From positions 1-46,892 of the forward strand of contig JAHJRI010000395.1 in the NCBI GenBank assembly GCA_018830885.1: DNA of 46,892 nucleotides. Reading direction: 5' to 3'. This DNA is from a bacterium (GTDB taxonomy: Bacteria > SAR324 > XYD2-FULL-50-16). How positions within the stretch are numbered: the first letter of the stretch is position 1; each line of letters begins with the position of its first letter. Shown here in pieces: positions 26,150 to 34,597 of this stretch. The notes beneath the pieces were generated by a model, which was not told where the DNA came from, made no database searches, and worked only from the letters and a program-made list of their open reading frames with translations. The position numbers and the translations under genes were made by a program.

Positions 26150-27442
26150 TTAGTCCCCCGCATTTATCATCGCTCTGGACTCCTCGGCGGCTGAGCGGTA
26201 TATCCCCTTTGACATCAGGGACCGGGCCTCTTTGCGCAGGATGGTGTATACCATTGATCGGATGGCGTGAACCTCCAGATTGTTGGGGTCTGCATCTTTT
26301 GCTGCTTCCACAAGATGACTGGCCAGACTCAGTTCCCCTTTTTCTGCAAGATCTCCGGCTTTTTGAGCCAGCTTCAAGGCCCCCCCAGCCATTTTGGCCA
26401 TCTCCATGGCAAGTGCCTGATCACTGGGCGGTTTTAACCGGGACGGATTCCCATCATACCATCCGCCATAGAGACGCCAGATATTCCGGATCACAAAATC
26501 GGGTTCATCGTAGAGCGGACGCAGATAGGGCTTTGCCATTAAATCTGCGGGTAGCTGAATCGCCGCGAGGGTGTCGTTCAGCGTCAGGCCGGCATTCATC
26601 ATCTCCAGGGTTTGTTGAATCACCGTATCCAGGGCCTGGGCTGCATCCAGAAGAACCGTGCTGATTCTGACCCTGCCCCGAATCGGCAGGCCGTGTGCCG
26701 GGAGAAAAAAATCCGCTTCCATGGCCGCCATGCGGCGTAATGTCTGTGCCCATTCCAAGGGATAGCGCTGGGCTTTCTGGGGATTTCCCGCATTCGGAAA
26801 GTTCCAGATAAAAAAGTCACCGGCACAGATGGTACGCAGATGAGGTATCCAGGCCCAGGTGTGATCATCGGTTTCACCCTTGTCATGGTAGAGTTGAAAC
26901 ACACTCTCCCCGGTCCGAAAGCAAAGTTGCTCTGAATAGGTAATGGTCGGAAATACGGTATCCGGAGGAAGAAATCGGGTTTTACCAACCACGGTCAGCT
27001 TTTTCTCATTCAACCGTTGCCCAAACTGTCTCCGGTTGACCGTCAGGTTGTACCCGTCGGTCATCTGGTAACGTTTCAGGCGTTTTGGCAGGTTCTCATG
27101 GGCAATCACGTTCAGCGGCACACCGCTCTGCTGCCGGGCATCTTCTTGAAAGGCCGCGCTGCCGCCGACATGGTCGACATGTCCATGGGTGTAAACCAGG
27201 GTATCGAACCGGACCGGTGACCACTCCCGGATGGCCTTGACAACCGCAGGACCACACTGTTCATTGCTGGCATCAAAGACGACCAGACCTTCGTCCGTTT
27301 TGAAGACGATTGAATGGGAAAATGCCTCCACTATGGCCACATCCTCAAACAGTTCAGACAGCTGGAGGTTTATGCGGTTAACCGGCAGGTCGGTGATCCC
27401 GTTATCAATGATATGCTCGGAAAGTGCAAACAGATCTGCCAT
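26150..27442 (-). CDS. MBL-fold hydrolase of the alkyl-sulfatase type (first paralogue)
   Basis: A 430-residue metallo-beta-lactamase-fold enzyme. The metal motif THGHVDH supplies His86, His88, Asp90 and His91; further ligands are probably in GETDDHTW and PAHGLPIRG. The region about 290-345 (YDEPDFVIRNIWRLYGGWYDG) matches the dimerisation domain of alkyl sulfatases such as SdsA1. No signal peptide is seen and the C-terminal sterol-carrier-like domain of SdsA1 is absent (430 versus about 650 residues), so a cytoplasmic enzyme on a different substrate is likely. The ATG at 27442 has GGAGG six bases upstream, while the ATG at 27448 touches it. It is the last gene of the MBL-TRAP-TAXI-MBL operon, 38 bases after the binding-protein gene. 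Confidence 0.85.
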   Translation of the reverse strand: MADLFALSEHIIDNGITDLPVNRINLQLSELFEDVAIVEAFSHSIVFKTDEGLVVFDASNEQCGPAVVKAIREWSPVRFDTLVYTHGHVDHVGGSAAFQEDARQQSGVPLNVIAHENLPKRLKRYQMTDGYNLTVNRRQFGQRLNEKKLTVVGKTRFLPPDTVFPTITYSEQLCFRTGESVFQLYHDKGETDDHTWAWIPHLRTICAGDFFIWNFPNAGNPQKAQRYPLEWAQTLRRMAAMEADFFLPAHGLPIRGRVRISTVLLDAAQALDTVIQQTLEMMNAGLTLNDTLAAIQLPADLMAKPYLRPLYDEPDFVIRNIWRLYGGWYDGNPSRLKPPSDQALAMEMAKMAGGALKLAQKAGDLAEKGELSLASHLVEAAKDADPNNLEVHAIRSMVYTILRKEARSLMSKGIYRSAAEESRAMINAGD

Positions 27443-27480
27443 GGTCATTCCTCCGGTAGTGGGTTGGTTCTGTTCTCAGC

Positions 27481-28536
27481 CTATTTGTCGGCTGGGATGG
27501 GATAACCGAGTTTGTTCATTGCCTTGATGACGCCGGCGTGGACATATTTCCTGGGGCTTCCCAGGGGATATGGGGTCGTCGGCAACAGTTTGAGCGATGC
27601 ATGAAATTTTCCAAAGAGCGCGCGCTGTTCATGGCGAACCCGGACAATTTCCTCCACGATATCGTCGGGAAGGTTTTCATCACAATGGATCAGGCCAAAA
27701 CCGGCGCGAACCCACATATCCCTGTCCAGGCCCTTGAACGCCCCTTTTTTGGCCAGGGCCGGGTGGGTAATGATATCCTTGGAGAAATCATAGCTCTTGC
27801 GCATGATGTCAGGATCGAAACTGATATGATGTATTTTTCTGCCTGAACTGAGAATCTCAAGTGTTGGCGGCGTGGGGGCCATTTTCGGGACAATATAGGT
27901 CCCATCCGGTGCGACCATGATGATGCCCCCGAAGCCGAGGGGTGTCGCATCGACCTTGCCATTCAGAAAAGCATCCTTGCAGTTGGTGTCGCCCAGGGGA
28001 GACCACTTGATCTCATTGAAAATACCATACCCCTTGTCAAAAAGGGGTTTGTCCAGAAAAAGCCCCAGGAAGACACGCGCCCGTTCCCGGGTGCAGATTC
28101 TTTTCCCTTTGAAATCTGCCAGGGTTTTGATGGAAGGGTCATAGGTTCCATAATGTCCGACCAGGGAGGTGATGGATACCAGCGTTTTGGTGGTTGGCCA
28201 GGGGACCTTATCGAATGGCCAGCGTCCTTCCTGAAGATGGGGAACGGCACCGATGCCACCGACGACGATCGTATACGGGAGTTCCCCTTTTTGCATCTTG
28301 TCACGGTTCATGGCCGCATAGCGGTACATATACATGGCGCCGGCGGTTTCCTGGTGTTTCATGTGAACCCAGGATCCCGATTTTTTGAAAACCTGCTCGA
28401 AAGCGGCGCCGACACTGTACATGCTTGTTCCGAAGGGCGTTGTCATGATGACCACCTCCACCGGCTTTTTTTCTGCCCAAACGTTCGTTGACAGGAGCAT
28501 CAGCCCCAGGATTAAACAGAGAAGTTGCTTTTTCAT
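27481..28536 (-). CDS. TAXI-family TRAP transporter substrate-binding protein
   Basis: A 351-residue periplasmic binding protein. Residues 1-21 are a signal peptide (KKQLLCLILGLMLLSTNVWA). The mature part fits the TAXI family: the opening VEVVIMTTPFGTSMYSVGAAFEQVF, DFKGKRICTRERARVF in the middle, and the AFLNGKVDATPLG hinge. TAXI proteins deliver small acids such as dicarboxylates or amino acids to a fused TRAP permease. The permease gene lies 50 bases upstream in the same operon, and both neighbours in the operon are MBL-fold hydrolases. The ligand is not predictable from sequence. Confidence 0.9.
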   Translation of the reverse strand: MKKQLLCLILGLMLLSTNVWAEKKPVEVVIMTTPFGTSMYSVGAAFEQVFKKSGSWVHMKHQETAGAMYMYRYAAMNRDKMQKGELPYTIVVGGIGAVPHLQEGRWPFDKVPWPTTKTLVSITSLVGHYGTYDPSIKTLADFKGKRICTRERARVFLGLFLDKPLFDKGYGIFNEIKWSPLGDTNCKDAFLNGKVDATPLGFGGIIMVAPDGTYIVPKMAPTPPTLEILSSGRKIHHISFDPDIMRKSYDFSKDIITHPALAKKGAFKGLDRDMWVRAGFGLIHCDENLPDDIVEEIVRVRHEQRALFGKFHASLKLLPTTPYPLGSPRKYVHAGVIKAMNKLGYPIPADK

Positions 28537-28586
28537 CGTTTGTCCTCCAAACAGGAATTGTTAAAAACAGGGAAAATACATGTGCC

Positions 28587-30485
28587 TTATTGAACGACTA
28601 CTGCTGTTGGTTTGCGGTTCATTTTGAACCATTGAAACACCAGCAGGGACACCATCAGAACCAGCGCCAGCACCAGAAATACAACCGGTGCCGCGATGCC
28701 GTATGCGGTGGTCATCAGGGCCGTGGCCAGAAACCCCATGCGTTCGACCTTGTTGACCCGGGTCAGGCAGAATCCCTGGAAAAAGAAGATCATGGCACTC
28801 AGACAAACGACCAGTGCAACAAGTGCCAGCGATCCGCCAACAAACGGCTGGGATTCGGTCAGGATGATCGGATTCCGGATGATAAAATAGGGTAAAAAGT
28901 AAAAGGGTCCCACCAGTTTGAAGCTCTCCCAGGATGTTTTCATGTATCCGGCCCCGGCAATCTTGCACCCGACCATTGCCGCTCCCGCTACCGGCGGTGT
29001 AACCGCTGCCAGAATGGCGAAGTAGAAGACGAAAAAATGGGCTGTGACCGGCGGTATGCCGGTCTCTATCAACACCGGGGCTGCGACGAACGCGACTATG
29101 ATATAGGCGATCACGGTCGGGGTGGAAGAACTCAAAACAATGGAGAGACCCATGATCAGCACGAGCAGCAGGGGCAGGTTGCCGCTGCTGACCATGCCCA
29201 CAACCAGGCTCAGTTTCGTGGCGGCCCCTGTAAACGTAAGACTCTTGATCAACATGCCGATACAACCGATGGCAATCCCGAAGGAGCTGGCCATAATAGC
29301 CCCGGAAACCAGGTTCCGCAACAATATATTGATTTTGGGTCGTGTGCCGGGTCGAACATAGGATATTGCCAGCAGGGTCAAAATGGACCAGAAGGCCGCG
29401 TATCCGGCTGAATAGTGATTGACCATGATGACGGTCAGAACGCCGATGGGAATCAGAAACAGCGGTAAGCCATTCGCCAGCAACCGACCTTCCGGTTTTT
29501 CGGTGCCCCTGGGAATGTTCTCCCTGTATGCAATGAGAATGACACCGGCAATGGCGACCAGGTAATAGGCGAGAGCCGGGATGATAGCCTTGAACATCAG
29601 ATCCGCGTAGCTGACACCCAGAAAACCGGCCATGACGAAAACTGCAATCCCCATGATGGGAGGTGTCAGCTGACCGCCTGTCGAAGCCATCGCCTCTATA
29701 CCCCCTGCTGTTTCTGCCCTGAAACCGGCCTTTTTCATCACCGGTATGGTGTAGGATCCGGTGATCGCCACATTCGCTCCGGCCGCACCATTCACCATGC
29801 CGACAAAAGAGCTTGAGAAAACAGCCATGTGTCCGGATCCCCCGGGCAGATACAGGCTCAGAAGCTTTCCAAACTCCATGAAAAACCGGGTAATCCCCGT
29901 GGCTTCAAAGATTGATCCAAATATTACCAATAAAAACAGCATACTGACCGAGACCTCCAGCAGCATACCAAAGATCCCCTGAAATCCGACGCTTAAACTG
30001 GAGATGATAAATCCGAACTCGAAGGGCGGATGCCCCATGACCCCGGGTATCCGGTCCCCCCAGAAAGCATATCCCATGGCGGCGAGCACCAGAACAGGAA
30101 AAACGGCACCAAAACTCCTCCATGTGGCAGCAATTACAACCGCAATCAGGGCGATACCGACAGCGATATCCAATGGCTCCGGAAACCCCGCTTCCATGTC
30201 GAGCCTCTCGTAGTGAATGATCAGGTAGGCTATCAACACCAGGCTTAAGACCGCCCCCATCCAGAAAACCGCTTTGAACGCCGTTTTCTCCGCATTCCGT
30301 GCCCAGTATAGAAGCACCAGAACCAGGCAGAATCCCAGGTGAACCGTCTGGTTGATCATCCCGCCAAAGAGGGGATACCAGACAATAATAAGGTGAAATG
30401 CGATCATGGTCAGCGCTATCACCGGTATCAGACCTCCCAGAATCCGATCCAGCCAGTGCTGCGGGACTGCAGATGTTTTATCCAT
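28587..30485 (-). CDS. TRAP transporter fused permease (small and large membrane subunits)
   Basis: A 632-residue integral membrane protein of about 16 to 18 hydrophobic segments. It corresponds to the fused DctQ-DctM permease found with TAXI binding proteins. Typical blocks are GATGITRFFMEFGKLL, GAAGANVAITGSYTIP, GGIEAMASTGGQLTPPIMG near the middle and ILAAVTPPVAGAAMVG near residue 500. TRAP permeases use the sodium or proton gradient. The start at 30485 (MDKTSA) follows GGGAGAGCGAAA; the frame to 30593 adds a polar stretch from the preceding gene's region. The first 8 bases overlap the 3' end of the upstream MBL gene, so translational coupling is likely. Confidence 0.92.
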   Translation of the reverse strand: MDKTSAVPQHWLDRILGGLIPVIALTMIAFHLIIVWYPLFGGMINQTVHLGFCLVLVLLYWARNAEKTAFKAVFWMGAVLSLVLIAYLIIHYERLDMEAGFPEPLDIAVGIALIAVVIAATWRSFGAVFPVLVLAAMGYAFWGDRIPGVMGHPPFEFGFIISSLSVGFQGIFGMLLEVSVSMLFLLVIFGSIFEATGITRFFMEFGKLLSLYLPGGSGHMAVFSSSFVGMVNGAAGANVAITGSYTIPVMKKAGFRAETAGGIEAMASTGGQLTPPIMGIAVFVMAGFLGVSYADLMFKAIIPALAYYLVAIAGVILIAYRENIPRGTEKPEGRLLANGLPLFLIPIGVLTVIMVNHYSAGYAAFWSILTLLAISYVRPGTRPKINILLRNLVSGAIMASSFGIAIGCIGMLIKSLTFTGAATKLSLVVGMVSSGNLPLLLVLIMGLSIVLSSSTPTVIAYIIVAFVAAPVLIETGIPPVTAHFFVFYFAILAAVTPPVAGAAMVGCKIAGAGYMKTSWESFKLVGPFYFLPYFIIRNPIILTESQPFVGGSLALVALVVCLSAMIFFFQGFCLTRVNKVERMGFLATALMTTAYGIAAPVVFLVLALVLMVSLLVFQWFKMNRKPTAVVVQ

Positions 30486-31803
30486 TTTCGCTCTCCCTGT
30501 TGCGAGCCATCTGTGCCTTGATGACGGGTTTGGCAGCTGCTTCGGGTGTAACGGATCCGCCCAGTTGTCGCGCCATATCCAAATAAATACCAACAGTCAT
30601 GGTGGATGTTTCGATCTCAGATCTCCGGGTAAATATCCCGGCCGCACGCTGCCTGATGGTCTGATTTTCCGGTGCGGCGTGGACAGCCCATTCCGCCAGA
30701 TGACAAGCCATACGGTAGTCTCCCCGGGTTGCCAGTTCATCCGCCCTGGCGATGAGACGCTCAGGTCCGCCGGCCAGATCTGCGATTTCTCTTGCCTGCG
30801 TTTTTTCCGGTGCCGGCTTGAGATGGGACGGCGTACCGTCATACCACCCGCCGTATTGGCGCCAGATATTTCGAACCAGGTATTCATACTCATCATAGAT
30901 GGGCTGCAGATAGGGTCGCAGAGACAGATTCCCGGGGGGACGGACGCTGTGGATAATCGTATCCAGGGAGACCCCCTGGTTCATCCAGTGCAGGGTCTGT
31001 TCAAAAATCGATTCCAGATATGACGCGGTTTCATCCAGGGTCTGTTGCACCCGCTCCGGACCGATAATGGGAAAACCATGTCCCGGAAGCAGGACTTCCG
31101 GTTTGAGGGCGGCCATCGTGCGGAGTGCCATGGCCCATTCCCCCACGTATCGTTGCACTTTCTGTGGATTGCCGGCATTGGGTACCGCCCAGATCATCAG
31201 GTCGCCGGTCGCCAGAACGCCATTGTCAGGAAAAAAAACCCAGGTGTGATCGTCCGTCTCTCCCCGTGCATGCCGAAGCATGGTCCGGACACCGCCAATG
31301 GTTAAATCCAGTTGATCCCGGTAGGTGATATCCGGCAGATGGAATTCTGAGGGGAAGTCTGCTTTTCCAGTTCCGAGAAATTGCCGTCCATTGATGCGTC
31401 GATTCCACTCATTCGTGGTCCGGTATCTGACAAACCTGTCCAGGATAGCCTCATGGGCAATGATGCGGGGAGGGATCCCCCCCGTTTCATTCCCTTCCTT
31501 CCGAAAGAGATCGACCCCAAATACATGGTCTACATGACCATGGGTATAAATGGCGGTATGGAGGGGTTGTCCGGTAACACTTCGTACAGCCTTGTGCTTT
31601 TTATTCCCTTCTGCTGATCCGGCCGGATCGATGATAATCAGCCCGGCATCGGTTTCCCTGACCACTGTATTGGCGAACCCTTTAATAAACCAGGTTTTTT
31701 CGGAAATCTTCGCGGGTCCCCAGGGCGGTCCAAAAGGATGTTGCTCAAAAACGGTTTTCTCTCCTTTCCATAACGCTTCTGCGACTGCAAGTACCGTGTC
31801 CAT
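30478..31803 (-). CDS. MBL-fold hydrolase of the alkyl-sulfatase type (second paralogue)
   Basis: A 441-residue paralogue of the gene at 26150. It shares THGHVDH (His88, His90, Asp92, His93), GETDDHTW, NAGNPQKVQRY and the RNIWRQYGGWYDGTPSHLKP block of the alkyl-sulfatase dimerisation domain. It also lacks a signal peptide and an SCP2-like tail. Compared with the first paralogue it has an extra N-terminal segment (FEQHPFGPPWGP) and a different C-terminal tail, so the two may have different substrates or form a heteromer. The start ATG at 31803 has GGAGG eight bases upstream; a further ATG at 31818 is less well placed. It opens the operon, divergent from the tandem TetR gene. Confidence 0.85.
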   Translation of the reverse strand: MDTVLAVAEALWKGEKTVFEQHPFGPPWGPAKISEKTWFIKGFANTVVRETDAGLIIIDPAGSAEGNKKHKAVRSVTGQPLHTAIYTHGHVDHVFGVDLFRKEGNETGGIPPRIIAHEAILDRFVRYRTTNEWNRRINGRQFLGTGKADFPSEFHLPDITYRDQLDLTIGGVRTMLRHARGETDDHTWVFFPDNGVLATGDLMIWAVPNAGNPQKVQRYVGEWAMALRTMAALKPEVLLPGHGFPIIGPERVQQTLDETASYLESIFEQTLHWMNQGVSLDTIIHSVRPPGNLSLRPYLQPIYDEYEYLVRNIWRQYGGWYDGTPSHLKPAPEKTQAREIADLAGGPERLIARADELATRGDYRMACHLAEWAVHAAPENQTIRQRAAGIFTRRSEIETSTMTVGIYLDMARQLGGSVTPEAAAKPVIKAQMARNRESENG

Positions 31804-31923
31804 GGCAGATTCCTCCATTTAGCACTGTTTTGACAGGATAATTTTTGTTATGGGACCGGTTGAAATCTTCCTGAAAATGAATCGAATTCAAACTTAAGGA
31901 ATCATATATGTTTTGTCAAACAA

Positions 31924-31951
31924 ATTATTCTTATTACCATAAATTTTTCAA
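31924..31951 (-). promoter_or_regulatory. Probable promoter of the MBL-TRAP operon
   Basis: On the minus strand TTGAAA (31951-31946), a 16-base spacer and AATAAT (31929-31924), each one base from consensus. It would start transcription about 115 bases before the first MBL gene. Confidence 0.45.
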
Positions 31952-32011
31952 TAAACTGTAATTATTGGTATAAAAATATCTTATGATTCACCGTAACCCA
32001 TCAATACCATA

Positions 32012-32040
32012 TTGACAAGTTTTAGAATAACATTCATATT
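32012..32040 (+). promoter_or_regulatory. Probable promoter of the tandem TetR gene
   Basis: Perfect -35 TTGACA (32012-32017), 17-base spacer, -10 CATATT (32035-32040). It lies about 190 bases upstream of the tetR start, leaving a long leader. A TGGTAT half-site on the opposite strand ends at the -35 box, which would suit autoregulation. Confidence 0.45.
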
Positions 32041-32230
32041 TCTTCTAAACCCACTTCAGCCTGCAGTTGGGTTTTGTGCTGGACAGACAGCAGATTGTCA
32101 AGCCGGCTGGTCTGCATCCGTTCCGAGCCCATATTGCCAGGATGGCAACCGGCCTTATCAGGTGGAGGGATGTGCGGGTTTGCGCAGGAGTGCCTGAAAA
32201 AATCAGACCATAATCCTAATCAGAGTCCGG

Positions 32231-33451
32231 ATGAGTCAAACCAGGTCCAAACGAGATCGTATTCTGCTGTCGGCGGAAAAAATCATGTCACGGCGTGGCG
32301 AAAAGGCAACCATTTCTGAAATCGCCAGGGATGCGGATGTTTTTGAGTCAACGATCTACTACTATTTTAAAAATAAGGAAGACCTTCTCTTTTCCGTGGC
32401 CGAAGAAAGAACGCGGCAATGGTTTGTCTCCCTGGAGCAGCAACTCGAAGGTATTCATGACCCGGTCAGCAGGATTGGTAAACTGATCTGGTGGCAGCTC
32501 TATCGATTTGATGTCGAGGACGACTACTCATCGATTGTGCTGTTTCAATGCCGATCAAGGCGCAATTTCTATACTCACAAGGCTTTTGAAAGGATCACCT
32601 CCCTGCGGATTCTTTTTGAACAGATCATGGATGAAGGGAGGCGTGCGGGTGTTTTTCGGAAGGACATCCATAATTCAGCCCTGTGGCATATCATTTTCGG
32701 TCTGACCGATGTTGAATGTCTCATGTCCTATCGATTTGAAGGCACACGACAGGCTCATGGCGACCTGGATGGCATCATGGACGTCATTCTGCCCATGATT
32801 ACCCTTGAGGACAGAAAGGGGGATCGGAAACAGGATAAAACCGGGAAAATTCTCAAGGCAGCGGAGCGGGTTTTTGCCGAAAAGGGGTTTGAGCATGCAA
32901 AAATTCAGGAAATAGCAAAACAGGCGGGTGTTGCCGACGGCAGTATTTACGACTATTTTTCCAGCAAGGATGAACTGCTGTTTTCAATCATTCAGGACGG
33001 TTTTCTGGAAAGCCCGTTTAAAAAGGGGTTCAAAGCGTATCTCCCTCCGCAGAAGCCGGCAGAGGGAATGGATTCTCCTGTTGAAAAGATGAAGCGATTT
33101 ATTCGGCAGCTCCTTTTTTTGACACTGATTCAACCGGATTTTGCCAAGATTCTGGTGTTGCATGGCATCTATAACCAGCAGTTTTATGGTTCCACTGCGT
33201 TTGAATGCTTTCTGGACTATTTGAAAACCATCGATGTGATTCTGGAAGAGGGCAAGACTGCCGGTCTGTTTCGTAAAACAGCGGTGAACCGGATATTCAG
33301 GAATCTGGTCCTGGGGATGTTCAGTACGAATGCCCTGCGCTGGTTTCTCCAGGATGATGGTCACAAGCGGGATAAAGTCAAGGAGATTGAAACCCTGGTG
33401 ACCTATATGATTCGGTCAATCATTCGTCCGGAAAAAATCGATCTTGTCTGA
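32231..33451 (+). CDS. Tandem TetR-family regulator (two full TetR units in one chain)
   Basis: A 406-residue protein, twice the usual TetR length. Residues 1-195 form one unit with a DNA-binding domain (KATISEIARDADVFESTIYYYFKNKEDLL, HTH at about 26-47, quoted in parts) and a helical ligand domain. Residues 200-406 form a second unit with HTH at about 223-244 (IQEIAKQAGVADGSIYDYF) and its own ligand domain. The two HTH regions are related but clearly different. A single chain could thus act as a pseudo-dimer, or bind two operators. The gene is divergent from the MBL-TRAP operon, which it probably controls. The ATG at 32231 has only a weak GAG upstream. The frame is continuous, with no sign that two genes were merged by error. 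Confidence 0.88.
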   Translation: MSQTRSKRDRILLSAEKIMSRRGEKATISEIARDADVFESTIYYYFKNKEDLLFSVAEERTRQWFVSLEQQLEGIHDPVSRIGKLIWWQLYRFDVEDDYSSIVLFQCRSRRNFYTHKAFERITSLRILFEQIMDEGRRAGVFRKDIHNSALWHIIFGLTDVECLMSYRFEGTRQAHGDLDGIMDVILPMITLEDRKGDRKQDKTGKILKAAERVFAEKGFEHAKIQEIAKQAGVADGSIYDYFSSKDELLFSIIQDGFLESPFKKGFKAYLPPQKPAEGMDSPVEKMKRFIRQLLFLTLIQPDFAKILVLHGIYNQQFYGSTAFECFLDYLKTIDVILEEGKTAGLFRKTAVNRIFRNLVLGMFSTNALRWFLQDDGHKRDKVKEIETLVTYMIRSIIRPEKIDLV

Positions 33452-33642
33452 GTGGCATGCCCCTCTTACCCATGCCAAAAATGGGTCATCTGTCTATCAT
33501 ATTACAACGCAGGGCACGCCACTTGACGGATAGAAGCTGTCGGTAATAGGCTTAGCCCTGATTGGCGTTTGTATTCCTGCTTCCAGTGATACCGGGGAGG
33601 CAAAAAGCGGTATCAAAAACCTTCTGAACAGGGAGTTCTGTC

Positions 33643-34542
33643 ATGTCTGAATCAACCGTAAAATTTGGTCCTGTCACCTTTATTACCGGAACAAAGGGAG
33701 GAAGATACCCCTATTGCCACTCCCTATATATAGAAGAAGCCGGTGTGATCATTGACCCCGCTTCCAGTCTCGAGCAGCTGCAGGCAATCGCCCGCTCGGG
33801 ACAGGCGCAGTCCGTCTGGCTTTCCCACTGGCATGAAGACCACATCATGTATCTGAATCTGTTTGAATCACTCCCGATCTGGATGCACGAAGCGGATGTG
33901 GCGCCGTTGACCGATCTGGAGACGTTTATTGACTGGTATTTTTATCCCGGTGTTGAGTATGAGGGGCTCCGGGAAACCTGGCGGCCAATGCTCCTGGACC
34001 TGTTCAACTACAAACCGCGCCAGATCAGCCGTTTTCTCAAAGACGGCGAAGTCATCGACCTGGGCAGCGTCACGGTTGAAGTCCTGCATTGTCCCGGCCA
34101 CAGCCCGGGGAGTCTATCGTTCTATTTCAGGGAACCCGGTGTCCTTTTTCTGGGCGATACGGATTTAACGCCGTTTGGTCCCTGGTATGGCGATCTCTAT
34201 TCTGATATTGATGAGATCTATCGAACGGTTGACCGCTTGAGGAATATCCCGGCCCGAATCTGGCTGACCAGTCATGAACAGGGCGTATTTGAATCGGACC
34301 CCGGTCCCTTGTGGGATGAATATCTCCAGGTCATCCAGACCCGGGAAGACAAACTCCTGGATTTCCTGACCGAACCCCGAACCATGGCAGAGATCGCCGG
34401 GAGATGGATCGTTTATGGCAAGCCCAAGCAACCTGTAGAGATGTTTGCGATTATTGAAGAGATCAGCATGGCGAAACACCTGGAACGACTGCTGAAAAAA
34501 GAGATTGTGATATCTGACGGGGAACGATACCGGCTCAAATAG
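33643..34542 (+). CDS. MBL-fold metallo-hydrolase (third, unrelated to the operon pair)
   Basis: A 299-residue metallo-beta-lactamase-fold protein with the metal motif SHWHEDH (His62, His64, Asp66, His67), HCPGHSPG near residue 151 and the bridging Asp in FLGDTDLTPFG near 175. This is the glyoxalase-II-like or general MBL layout. It lacks the alkyl-sulfatase dimerisation block, so it is not a close relative of the two hydrolases in the operon on the other side of the TetR gene. The C-terminal 80 residues are helical (TMAEIAGRWIVYGKP) and resemble the winged-helix-like tail of LACTB2-type proteins. The ATG follows GGGAGTTCTGTC. The location suggests, but does not prove, a role in the same pathway. 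Confidence 0.85.
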   Translation: MSESTVKFGPVTFITGTKGGRYPYCHSLYIEEAGVIIDPASSLEQLQAIARSGQAQSVWLSHWHEDHIMYLNLFESLPIWMHEADVAPLTDLETFIDWYFYPGVEYEGLRETWRPMLLDLFNYKPRQISRFLKDGEVIDLGSVTVEVLHCPGHSPGSLSFYFREPGVLFLGDTDLTPFGPWYGDLYSDIDEIYRTVDRLRNIPARIWLTSHEQGVFESDPGPLWDEYLQVIQTREDKLLDFLTEPRTMAEIAGRWIVYGKPKQPVEMFAIIEEISMAKHLERLLKKEIVISDGERYRLK

Positions 34543-34597
34543 ACCTGTTTGCCTCGACAGGGACCCATGACCCTTCTGAAAAAAGAGCTGCATCTGT

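Larger units (their letters stand above)
31804..32230. other. Divergent control region between the MBL-TRAP operon and the tandem TetR gene
   Basis: A 427-base gap, strongly AT-rich between about 31870 and 32045. It has a promoter in each direction (31924-31951 minus, 32012-32040 plus) and three TGGTA-type half-sites: TATGGTAA (31933-31942 on the minus strand), ATTGGTAT (31964-31971) and TATGGTAT (32003-32011 on the minus strand). These may be operators for the double TetR protein. The right 180 bases are GC-richer and hold a TTGCCA-GGA-TGGCAA hairpin (32134-32148). Confidence 0.5.

Noticed and set aside
28561-29265. Minus-strand frame of 234 codons inside the TRAP permease gene
   Set aside because: It lies in another frame of a clearly coding hydrophobic membrane protein, and its His/Arg/Gly-rich composition is typical of a shadow frame.
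32034-32132. Minus-strand frame of 32 codons upstream of the tandem TetR gene
   Set aside because: It is short, overlaps the likely tetR promoter and has no family match. A remnant or chance frame.
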